Assembly: GCF_001431405.1 (NCBI RefSeq)
Contig: NZ_LDJL01000004.1
Coordinates: 186,001 to 250,000, forward strand
DNA from: Pseudoxanthomonas dokdonensis
GTDB taxonomy: Bacteria > Pseudomonadota > Gammaproteobacteria > Xanthomonadales > Xanthomonadaceae
Length of the DNA stretch: 64,000 nucleotides
Direction of reading: 5' to 3'
Positions within the stretch are counted from its first letter, which is position 1. Each line of letters starts with the position of its first letter. The position numbers and the translations under genes were made by a program. Shown one piece after another: positions 19,055 to 25,866 of the stretch. The notes beneath the pieces are model-generated. The model worked only from the letters and a program-made list of their open reading frames with translations, had not been told where the DNA came from and did not search any database.

Positions 19055-20677
19055 ATGAGTCGCTACCTAGCCTACGCGCTCAGCCTGCTGCTGACCGCAA
19101 TTTCCCTGGCACTGTGCTTGCAATGGCCGCAGTGGGGGTGGGGCGTGGCCCTGTTCGGCAGCATCGCCGCGCTGGGTACCTGGGATGTCTTGCAGAAGCG
19201 CAGCACCTTGCGTCGCAACTATCCGGTGCTGGCGCATTTCCGCTACGGGCTGGAATCGGTCGGCCCGGAAATCCGCCAGTACTTCATCGAAGGTGATCTG
19301 GCCGAAGTGCCTTTCTCGCGCCAGCAGCGCTCGCTGGTCTACCAGCGCGCCAAAGGGGTGATGGACGTGGTCCCGTTCGGCAGCCAGCGTGACATGTACG
19401 GGCTGCAGTACGAATGGATCAACCATTCGATGGTGCCGACCAGCGTCGATTCGCATGACTTCCGCATCCGCATCGGCAGCCAGTCCTCGCAGCCGTATTC
19501 GGCCAGCGTGTTCAATATCTCGGCGATGAGTTTTGGTGCGTTGTCGGCTAACGCCATCCGCGCCCTCAACGCCGGCGCACGCCGCGGCAACTTCTTCCAC
19601 GACACTGGCGAGGGTTCGATCTCGCCGTACCACCGCGAGAACGGTGGCGATCTGGTCTGGGAAATCGGCTCCGGTTACTTTGGCTGCCGCGACGAACACG
19701 GCAAGTTCGACGAGCAGCGCTTCCAGCAGAACGCGCAGCTGGAACAGGTCAGGATGATCGAGATCAAGCTGTCGCAGGGTGCCAAGCCCGGTCACGGCGG
19801 GGTGCTGCCGGCGGCCAAGGTCAGCGAGGAAATCGCCCTGACCCGCGGCGTGCCGGCCGGCCGCGACTGCGTGTCGCCGTCGCAGCACTCGGCGTTCTCG
19901 ACCCCGATCGAACTGCTGCAGTTCGTTGCCCGCCTGCGCGAGCTGTCCGGCGGCAAACCCACCGGTTTCAAGCTCGCCATCGGCCATCCGTGGGAATGGT
20001 TCGCCATTGCCAAGGCCATGCATGAAACCGGCCTGTTGCCCGACTTCATCGTCGTCGACGGCGCCGAAGGCGGCACTGGCGCGGCGCCGGCCGAGTTCAT
20101 CGATCACGTCGGCGTGCCGATGCACGAAGGCCTGCTGCTGGTCCACAACACCCTGGTCGGGCTGGATCTGCGCGACAGGATCAGCCTGGGCGCGGCTGGC
20201 CACATCACCAGTGCGTTCGACATCGCCCGGACCATGGCGCTGGGCGCGGACTGGTGCAACGCGGCCCGCGGCTTCATGTTCTCGATTGGCTGCATCCAGG
20301 CCCAGAGTTGCCACAACGACCGTTGTCCGACCGGCGTCGCCACCCAGGACCCGAAACGCTGGAAGAAGCTCGATGTGGCCGACAAATCGGTGCGGGTCGA
20401 GAACTTCCACAACCACACCCTGATGGCGCTGCGCGACCTGCTGTGCGCGGCCGGGCTGGGACACCCGCAGCAACTGGGGCCGGAACACATCCTGCGCCGG
20501 GTCTCGCATACCGAAGTGCGCTCGCTGGCGGCGCTGTACCGGTTCCTCAAGCGTGGCGAACTGCTCGAAAGCACCCCCCAACACGCGGTATTCCGCGATT
20601 TCTGGGCATCATCCAGCAGCGCCTCGTTCAAGGCGCCGGCCAAGGTCAGCGAATTGTGGGCCAGCAAATACGCCTGA
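19055..20677 (+). CDS. FMN-binding glutamate synthase family protein
   Basis: A 540-residue protein with an N-terminal membrane anchor (two hydrophobic stretches in residues 5-45) and a C-terminal glutamate-synthase central/FMN domain. It shows SAMSFGALSANAIRALN, the glycine-rich QGAKPGHGGVLP, VVDGAEGGTGAAP and a 3Fe-4S type cysteine set C-x5-C-x4-C (GCIQAQSCHNDRCPTG). It lacks the N-terminal glutaminase domain of true GltB, so ammonia-dependent glutamate synthesis or another FMN redox function is possible. The ATG at 19055 is preceded by GAGGAA. Confidence 0.87.
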   Translation: MSRYLAYALSLLLTAISLALCLQWPQWGWGVALFGSIAALGTWDVLQKRSTLRRNYPVLAHFRYGLESVGPEIRQYFIEGDLAEVPFSRQQRSLVYQRAKGVMDVVPFGSQRDMYGLQYEWINHSMVPTSVDSHDFRIRIGSQSSQPYSASVFNISAMSFGALSANAIRALNAGARRGNFFHDTGEGSISPYHRENGGDLVWEIGSGYFGCRDEHGKFDEQRFQQNAQLEQVRMIEIKLSQGAKPGHGGVLPAAKVSEEIALTRGVPAGRDCVSPSQHSAFSTPIELLQFVARLRELSGGKPTGFKLAIGHPWEWFAIAKAMHETGLLPDFIVVDGAEGGTGAAPAEFIDHVGVPMHEGLLLVHNTLVGLDLRDRISLGAAGHITSAFDIARTMALGADWCNAARGFMFSIGCIQAQSCHNDRCPTGVATQDPKRWKKLDVADKSVRVENFHNHTLMALRDLLCAAGLGHPQQLGPEHILRRVSHTEVRSLAALYRFLKRGELLESTPQHAVFRDFWASSSSASFKAPAKVSELWASKYA

Positions 20678-20733
20678 TGCGACCGCCGCAAGCCCCAGTT
20701 GGCCTGCGCAGGCCGGCCAGCTGGCAAAAACCG

Positions 20734-20763
20734 TTGACCCGGACACCGCCTCCCCGTTACCAT
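20734..20763 (+). promoter_or_regulatory. Probable sigma-70 promoter of tRNA-Val
   Basis: A -35 TTGACC (20734-20739) and -10 TACCAT (20758-20763) with 18-base spacing end 17 bases before the tRNA. Confidence 0.5.
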
Positions 20764-20780
20764 TTGCGGCCCGATTATTC

Positions 20781-20855
20781 GGGCGGTTAGCTCAGCGGTA
20801 GAGCACTGCCTTCACACGGCAGGGGTCACAAGTTCGAACCTTGTACCGCCCACCA
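20781..20855 (+). tRNA. tRNA-Val(CAC)
   Basis: A 75-base tRNA with acceptor GGGCGGT/ACCGCCC and encoded CCA. The anticodon stem-loop CTGCCTTCACACGGCAG gives anticodon CAC. Its 3' 26 bases (20830-20855) recur with two mismatches at 24912-24937, which marks it as the probable integration site of the downstream island. Confidence 0.95.
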
Positions 20856-20920
20856 ATTAAAACAACGGGTGACGCCGTTTTTAATTGCTTCCACGGTTTG
20901 AGTGTGGAAGATGTATGGAA

Positions 20921-20948
20921 AACGCCCCTCAATCGGGGCGTTTTTTTT
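20921..20948 (+). terminator. Rho-independent terminator downstream of tRNA-Val
   Basis: AACGCCCC (20921-20928) pairs with GGGGCGTT (20935-20942), and the hairpin runs into eight T. The stretch from here to 21165 contains no supported gene. Confidence 0.75.
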
Positions 20949-21165
20949 GGGGATGTTGGCTCTGCGAGAGGTGCAGCGGTCCCTTGCGGGGCCAGCAATG
21001 CGGAGCCGGTGTGCAGGGCTGACCCGTGATCGATGCGGTGTCGGTCATGGTGAGCGGAAGTGCCGCCCGGTCGGCCTTCGCCCGCGGCAGTAGTATTCGA
21101 GCTGCCTAGCCCCGGCGAAGAGATCGCACCCTCATTGAAAGGGGCGCGGAGGGGGAGTAGCGTTG

Positions 21166-21939
21166 GTGGCCGGCAAGAAGCGGGGCATAAGGATGTCGGG
21201 GGAGCAAGGCGTACCAGAGCAGGCAGCAGTCGAGCTAGCGCGGTTGGCCTATGGAGATATTGTCCAGCCATCGGCAAAGCGCATCGGTGAAGCATTGAGC
21301 GCTGTGATGAAAGTCGCACTGACCCCTGTTGCACTGCTTGACTGGGGTTATGAACAATCAAAGGACTGGCTGGCGCGCAAAGTCGAAGAGCGGCTAAAGC
21401 AGATTCCTGATGCTGAAATCGTCGCACCACCACTGTCGATTGCTATTCCCGTGGTCAATCACATCGCCATGTCAGTAGACAGTCCGAGTCATCGTGAGCT
21501 GTATGCCGAGCTTCTGCTCAAGTCTTTGGACTCGAGAACTCAAAATTCAGTTCACCCGTCCTATGTGTACGTCATCGAGCAGCTATCTCCCGTAGAAGCA
21601 AAGCTACTCCAACTGTTAAACGACTCGACTGCATCAGTTTTGTTTACTGAAACGTGGAGTGAGTACGGTAATAACGGCACCCTGCCTCTCGAGACGCAGC
21701 TCGAACGCTTTGCTGAAGAGCACGAGCTGCCGTCTCCTGATCGTGCCGCCATTTGGCTCGATAACCTGCTGAGGCTTCGTTTGCTCGCCGTCGACGATTG
21801 GACTGAAAGCGAGCTGCGAGAAAGCGGGCACAACAGGTACGGTGATTTTCCCGCAACGATCGAGACGCAGACGTCGCGACAGCTGACATTTACGGCGTAT
21901 GGCGGGGAGTTCATTCGCGCTTGTTCCCCTCGGCGCTGA
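21166..21939 (+). CDS. DUF4393 (Abi-alpha-like) domain protein, candidate defence gene
   Basis: A 257-residue protein matching the DUF4393/Abi_alpha pattern: an N-terminal helical part, then PPLSIAIPVVNHIAMS, RELYAELLLKSLDSRTQNSVHPSYVYVIEQLSPVEAKLLQLL (here seen as consecutive pieces), and a C-terminal winged-helix-like region (IWLDNLLRLRLLAV, LTFTAYGGEFIRAC). The family name comes from an abortive-infection association in phage-defence contexts; mechanism is unknown. The start GTG 21166 is eight bases after GGGGGAG; TTG 21163 and ATG 21193 are alternatives. It is the best-preserved gene of the island and its codon use is more relaxed than the neighbours'. Confidence 0.72.
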   Translation: MAGKKRGIRMSGEQGVPEQAAVELARLAYGDIVQPSAKRIGEALSAVMKVALTPVALLDWGYEQSKDWLARKVEERLKQIPDAEIVAPPLSIAIPVVNHIAMSVDSPSHRELYAELLLKSLDSRTQNSVHPSYVYVIEQLSPVEAKLLQLLNDSTASVLFTETWSEYGNNGTLPLETQLERFAEEHELPSPDRAAIWLDNLLRLRLLAVDDWTESELRESGHNRYGDFPATIETQTSRQLTFTAYGGEFIRACSPRR

Positions 21940-22095
21940 GTGGGTCGTTACTGCGGCTATACGCCGGCCAAGACGGAGCTTTGGCGTGCAACATACGCCA
22001 GCGTGGTCAGCGGGGTGTAAAGATGAGTTCATGACCGCATTTGTGTCATTCCGTGAGCCGGCCATCGATAGGATGGCGTGCGGAGGCGCGCCGCC

Positions 22096-22476
22096 ATGTC
22101 GGAAGAGTTCAAGTGGTCACCCCTCAATCCGGGCTACCCGGGGCAGGAGGTGCTTTACAAGCTGGGTATCTCACCCGTCGCCCGTCTGATCGATCGAATC
22201 GGGGGCATGTGGTTTGCGCTGCTGGACTACCCCCTACCCGATACGAAGCAGGTCCGCGATTGCACGAGCTACGAAGCTGGTCGGCGCGGCGTCGAACTCT
22301 GGGCAGCAAGGTACGCCGACCGGCTGAGGACTGAAATTGCGGATCAGCACGAAGCATGGCTAAAAAGCCAACCATGGCGACCCGGTGCGCGGATTAGAGT
22401 CGGAGCCAGCGAGGTAACTGCTGGACTGGGTGCCGCCGAAGGGACGCTGACGTTCCCGTCTGACGAGCAGGGCTAG
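22096..22476 (+). CDS. Hypothetical protein of the tRNA-Val island
   Basis: A 126-residue soluble protein beginning MSEEFKWSPLNPGYPGQ, with no signal peptide or membrane helix and no family I recognise. An aromatic-rich N-terminal half (KLGISPVARLIDRIGGMWFALLDYPLP) precedes a charged helix (ELWAARYADRLRTEIADQHEAWL). GGAGG stands eight bases before the ATG at 22096, which argues that it is translated. It lies 156 bases after the DUF4393 gene on the same strand, so it could be a partner of that gene, but this is only positional. Confidence 0.5.
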   Translation: MSEEFKWSPLNPGYPGQEVLYKLGISPVARLIDRIGGMWFALLDYPLPDTKQVRDCTSYEAGRRGVELWAARYADRLRTEIADQHEAWLKSQPWRPGARIRVGASEVTAGLGAAEGTLTFPSDEQG

Positions 22477-22704
22477 CTGGGCTGCCGGATGGGGCCCAAG
22501 CGCAAAAGTTCCCGTCACAGATCTGAGGTCATCCGGAGCACTGATCAAGTCGCCAAACGAGGTCGACCAGCCCTTGAACTCTGAAGCCTGGATACCTTGC
22601 TCCGAGCTCATGACATGAGCCGCTGAGGCACTTTCTGCCAGTGGACGTTCAAGCAACTAAGGCTAGCTGGGCCGCGAAGCGGTATCAGCTAGACGAACGG
22701 CGAG

Positions 22705-23133
22705 TCAGAACGGCGGAAACACGGCTACCGTGCGAACATCAGTTATCGCGAATGGCTGGACGGTGAACTGCTATTCTCCCAAGTACCGGCTGTGTGCATT
22801 AGGTTCACTGATGATCGCCGGTGCGCGGAACGTGGCCGTTATGAGCGCGCCGCCGCTACTCATGGCGTTTAGGCCGCTGGCGAACATCGCTGCAACCTTT
22901 GAATCTGGAGTCCAACAGAATCCTATCGAGCCAGCCGAAAGCCTGTCTTGATTCTCGCCCCGGAAAAGCGTGACTGGTTCGCCCCTGTAGGGCTGTAGGA
23001 CGTATCGTAAGAACTGAGTCAGAAGACGGTCGTCAGCAACCTGCTCTCGGATCCGATCCGATGCCCACCCTCTATCCAGTAGGTTTCGAAAGCTACTCAG
23101 GAGCGATTGCACGATTGCGAGTTCAGTGCCCAA
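22705..23133 (-). pseudogene. Hypothetical protein gene interrupted by an in-frame TAG near its 3' end
   Basis: From a TTG at 23133 the frame encodes 120 residues, including PVTLFRGENQDRLSAG, GFCWTPDSKVAAMFASG and SGGALITATF, ending SRYLGE at a TAG (22771-22773). Past that TAG the same frame continues for 21 codons (QFTVQPFAITDVRTVAVFPP) to a TGA at 22705, and this tail reads as a natural C-terminus (strand-turn-strand). The RG...W-T...A..FA pattern recalls ADP-ribosyltransferase-fold or RES-like hypothetical proteins, but I cannot assign a family. No good ribosome binding site is visible, so the 5' end may also be lost. Confidence 0.5.
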
Positions 23134-23244
23134 TTACACGGGCTATGCGACCAGCCCACGACGTCACACCGAACACGGCACGCACCCAGGTGCGGACGAG
23201 CTTAAGCGCCGCGAGTACTCAGCCGGGGTAGCCAAGCGGTTGCC

Positions 23245-23493
23245 TTACAGGAACAGGTGCACTGGCGGTGGTACAGCACGGCTTAGCTCGAAGAACTCAA
23301 TCATCGATATCCCCTTTGGGGCGTACGTGCTGTGCTGCCATTCAATGGGGCGATTCCCCGTTGAGCCCCCCGACTGCTGGCGAAGTTCGTATACGAATGG
23401 ACCTCCTTCACCGTCGACAGTGACCAGCTGAGGCACATCCTCGCGGGTCTCGTGTGTCCCATTAAGCGGGCCACCAACAAATGTCACGATCAT
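23245..23493 (-). CDS. Small hypothetical protein of the tRNA-Val island
   Basis: An 82-residue protein starting MIVTFVGGPLNGTHETREDV and continuing VDGEGGPFVYELRQQ and MIEFFELSRA. No family is recognised; small proteins starting with a VGGPLNG-type turn occur in plasmids, phages and islands. The start at 23493 is preceded by GGAGA at seven bases. It lies 111 bases upstream of the broken gene on the same strand, so both could derive from one transcript. Confidence 0.5.
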   Translation of the reverse strand: MIVTFVGGPLNGTHETREDVPQLVTVDGEGGPFVYELRQQSGGSTGNRPIEWQHSTYAPKGISMIEFFELSRAVPPPVHLFL

Positions 23494-23687
23494 GGGCTTC
23501 TCCAGAGTGCGCTTCCGCGCGGTGATGGGATATTGGCACACACTTGGCCGCGAACTCTAAGGCGAGAACTTTGCTTGCCCGATGAGAATCGGTCACTTAA
23601 AGAATACACTAAGGTGAAACAAGGGTGGGCTATGACACTCGAAGAAATTGTTCAGTCCGCAACTTTCACTGCGTTGCTAGGAAAGAA

Positions 23688-24912
23688 TGGGGTTCTATCC
23701 CGCTAACACGGACACTTCGAAGAAGCCTCATCACAGGGCAGGGGGAGTGTTATGGCACAGCGAAGGAAGTTCAGCGAAGAGTTCAAGCGTGAAGCAGTCG
23801 GACTAATACGGCTTCCCTGCGCCAACGTCAGCCAGATTGCTCAGGATTTGGGGGTGGGAGCCAATTTGTTGTGGCGATGGCGCCGCGAGCTGGATAAGCA
23901 TTGCAAGAAGTCTTTCGTAGGCGCCGGTGTTGCGCGTGACGAGGAGATCCTGGCCCTCAAGCGGCAGTCGGCGCGAGTGACCAAGGCACGGGATTTTTTG
24001 CGCGATGCGGCGGCGTTCTTCGCCAAGGAATCGTCCTGAGGTACGAGGCGATCCGGCGCCACCGCGATCAGTACCCGATCCGGCTGATGTGCCGGTGCCT
24101 GAAGCTGTCGTCCAGCGGATCCCACGACTGGTGCAGGCGTCAGTCCAGTTCGCGCGCACGCGACAATATGCGATTTCTGGAGAAGATCCGTGGGCACCAC
24201 GCGGCCAGCGATGGCGTCATGGGTGCACCGCGGATGCACGAGACGTTGGGCTACGAAGACGAGACCGTCGGCCTCAACCGGGTGGCTCGGCCGATGACGG
24301 CTGGTGGACTGGCTGGTGTGCCGTAGCGGCGACGCTGGCGGTACAAGCCTTCAGGCGTTCGCCCGGCCTTTGTGCGCAACCATCTGTCCCGCGACTTCAC
24401 CGCCAACGAGCCCAACACCAAGTGGGTCGTGGACATTACTTACATCCGCAGAGGGGAAGGCTGGCTGTATCTGTGCGCGGTGCTTGACTTGTACTCGGGC
24501 AAGGTCGTTGGCTGGTCGATGGCGCCAGTGCAAGACCGGCACTTGGTGCTGAAGGCGGTGATGATGGCGTGCTGGCAACGGCCGGGTCGCAGCGAGGTGA
24601 TCTTGCACTCGGATCGCGGCACGCAGTTCACCAGCGCCGAATACCAGCAGTTCCTGAAAGACAACCACATCGTCAACAGCATGAGCGACGTGGGTCACTG
24701 CGCCGACAACGCGGCAGCGGAAGGCTTCTTCGGCAAGCTCAAACGCGAGCGGGTCCATCGGCGACGCTACCTGTCGCTGGCAGAAGCCAGGACCGATGTG
24801 TTCGACGACATCGAGCGGTTCCACAACCCGCTAATCCAGCGAAGACTTGATGCTGAGGATGAGGCCTTTAGGCTCTTAACCCAATCATCCGTGGAAACGG
24901 GGTGGAACCCCA
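23688..24912 (+). mobile_element. Decayed IS3-family insertion sequence
   Basis: About 1.2 kb with an OrfA/OrfB pair in the usual -1 relation. Ends are marked by an imperfect inverted repeat: the left end reads TGGGGTTCTATCCCGC and then CACGGA, the right end inverted reads TGGGGTTCCACCCCGT and then CACGGA (about 22 of 30 matching). No target duplication is evident. The right end abuts the tRNA-derived repeat at 24912. The OrfB frame contains a premature stop, so the element is probably immobile on its own. Confidence 0.65.
23752..24039 (+). CDS. IS3-family transposase OrfA (HTH protein)
   Basis: A 95-residue DNA-binding subunit of an IS3-type transposase: RRKFSEEFKREAVGLI, VSQIAQDLGVGANLLWRWRREL (helix-turn-helix), and a C-terminal leucine-zipper-like stretch (EEILALKRQSARVTKARDFLRDAAAFFAKES). 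It appears intact. OrfB follows in the -1 frame without its own clear start, as expected for programmed frameshifting. The usual EN.RLR spacing in the zipper is altered (RQSARVTKARD), a sign of drift. Confidence 0.8.
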   Translation: MAQRRKFSEEFKREAVGLIRLPCANVSQIAQDLGVGANLLWRWRRELDKHCKKSFVGAGVARDEEILALKRQSARVTKARDFLRDAAAFFAKESS

Positions 24913-25037
24913 AGTTCCAACCTTGTCCCGCCCACCAGTTGCAACAAGCCCGGCCAGTCCGGGCTTTTTCATGTCTGTCTCCCACACGTAGAGCGCAGCT
25001 TGCTGCGCTGGACAATACAAATCGCATGGCGGGCTGA
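24039..25037 (+). pseudogene. IS3-family transposase OrfB, nonsense mutated
   Basis: In one frame from 24039 the sequence reads RYEAIRRHRDQYPIRLMCRCL ... GHHAASDGVMGAPRMHETL, typical of OrfB, then hits TAG at 24324-24326 (GVP stop RRRWRYKP, probably a former Gln codon) and resumes as the catalytic core. The DDE residues are present downstream: [19 protein letters not shown] and [15 protein letters not shown]. An ATG at 24372 could start a 221-residue catalytic fragment. The frame reads through the right end of the element (SVETGWNPK) to 25037, so the normal stop was also lost. Confidence 0.75.
24947..24969 (+). terminator. Terminator hairpin beyond the att-like repeat
   Basis: AAGCCCGG (24947-24954), loop CCAGT and CCGGGC are followed by TTTTT. 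It stands ten bases after the copied tRNA 3' end, where the original tRNA-Val terminator would be expected before island insertion. Confidence 0.65.
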
Positions 25038-25063
25038 AGGCAGCGGAGCAAGCTCCGCTCTAC
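24988..25063. repeat. Inverted pair of GTAG-type REP elements
   Basis: A forward unit at 24988-25009 has GTAG plus stem AGCGCAG/CTGCGCT with loop CTTG. A reverse-oriented unit at 25042-25063 has GTAG plus stem AGCGGAG/CTCCGCT with loop CTTG. The two stems differ by a compensated base pair (C-G versus G-C). The separation is 32 bases. Both match the units at 3276-3394, so this is the same REP family in a head-to-head pair. Confidence 0.75.
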
Positions 25064-25086
25064 CAGTGCATCAAGCAGCGCGTCGT

Positions 25087-25389
25087 TTACCTGGTGACGA
25101 TATTGACCAGCACCGAGCGGCTCTGGCCCATCACTTCGACTGACTTGGCGGTCTTGATTTTGGCGTCGCCCTGGACGTGGCCGATAGCCGGTGGACGGCC
25201 ATCGACGACGATCATCACCTGGTTCAGATCATCGGGCAGTTCGGCACCGGTGACCTTGGCGTATTTGATGACCAGTGATTCGACGCTGGCGCCCTTGAGG
25301 TCCTTGCCGGCGTAGGTGATTTTCTTGCCGCCGGCGATGGCGAGGCCGGCGAAGGCGACGAGTGCCAGGGCGAGCAGGAGTCGTTTCAT
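25087..25389 (-). CDS. Small exported hypothetical protein
   Basis: A 100-residue protein with a clear signal peptide (MKRLLLALALVAFAGLAIAG) and a basic mature part (KKITYAGKDLKGASVESLVI, GAELPDDLNQVMIVVDGR, VMGQSRSVLVNIVT). It is probably periplasmic. I recognise no family. The ATG at 25389 is preceded by AAGGAA. The frame is open further upstream through the tandem repeat DNA, which is not coding. It sits between the REP pair and the 130-bp repeats. Confidence 0.6.
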   Translation of the reverse strand: MKRLLLALALVAFAGLAIAGGKKITYAGKDLKGASVESLVIKYAKVTGAELPDDLNQVMIVVDGRPPAIGHVQGDAKIKTAKSVEVMGQSRSVLVNIVTR

Positions 25390-25458
25390 TGTCGTTCCTT
25401 GATGGGTGCGGGCGGATGCATGCCGGGTCAGGCACGGACATCGTTCCGATATGGTGCC

Positions 25459-25768
25459 AAGGAAATACAGGGCAGGGAAGGCCACGCGGCCCGCGCTAAG
25501 CCAAGCATTCCTGGGCTCCTTGCCCGTTGCACCCGGAATTGCCCCCATCCCAACCTTCCCCCGCGCGCAGGGGAAGGGGCAGATCGACAAGGAAATACGG
25601 GGCAGGGAAGGCCACGTGGCCCGCGTCAAGCCAGGCATTCCCGGGCTCCTCGCCCGTAGCACCCGGAATTGCCCCCATCCCAACCTTCCCCCGCGCGCGG
25701 GGGAAGGGGCCTGGCCAGTTTTTTCGATTTCGCCGGCCTGCAAACCTTCCCCCGCGCGCAGGGGAAGG
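25459..25768. repeat. Two tandem ~130-bp repeats with palindromic core, plus a third core
   Basis: Unit 1 begins at 25459 and unit 2 at 25589 (period 130 bp), both opening AAGGAAATAC and sharing long stretches such as GGCAGGGAAGGCCAC and CACCCGGAATTGCCCCCATC. Each ends in a 24-bp palindrome CCTTCCCC...GGGGAAGG around CGCGCG (25554-25577, 25684-25707). A third palindrome alone is at 25745-25768. The whole 25390-25866 interval before the helicase gene consists of this repeat DNA and holds no gene I can support. Confidence 0.75.
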
Positions 25769-25866
25769 GGCAGAACGGCATGGTCCGGGCAAGCGGAGCG
25801 CGCAGCCGCGAGCACTGTCTCACCGGTTGCGACGCGGTTGCGCTCAGATGGCCGCTGTTGCCGAAG

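Larger units (their letters stand above)
20830..24937. mobile_element. Small accessory island flanked by tRNA-Val 3' end and a direct repeat (att-like)
   Basis: The last 26 bases of tRNA-Val (20830-20855) are repeated in direct orientation at 24912-24937 with 24/26 identity, including the encoded CCA. Between them are 4.1 kb of visibly less GC-rich DNA with a DUF4393 gene, hypothetical and broken genes and an IS3-type element. No integrase gene remains. The chromosomal context resumes with a terminator hairpin at 24947 that would suit the original tRNA transcript. Integration into a tRNA followed by loss of the integrase is inferred. Confidence 0.65.

Noticed and set aside
19067-20584. Very long minus-strand frame opposite the glutamate synthase-like gene
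   Set aside because: Typical high-GC antisense shadow; His/Arg/Gln/Ala-rich with no domain, whereas the plus strand has clear motifs.
22360-22656. Minus-strand 98-codon frame in the island
   Set aside because: It overlaps the end of the better supported 22096 gene, has no ribosome binding site and no recognisable motif. It might be a relic but cannot be supported.
20856-24937. Possible complete prophage or integrative element
   Set aside because: No integrase, excisionase, structural or transfer gene is present; only 4.1 kb with a broken IS, so a remnant island is the most that can be claimed.
25459-25768. Repeats as another CRISPR array
   Set aside because: The period is 130 bp with the whole unit conserved and palindromic, not short repeats with unique spacers.
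25390-25815. Upstream open extension of the 25087 gene through the repeats
   Set aside because: The translation only mirrors the repeated palindromes (PFPRARGK-type) and the real gene has its own signal peptide start at 25389.
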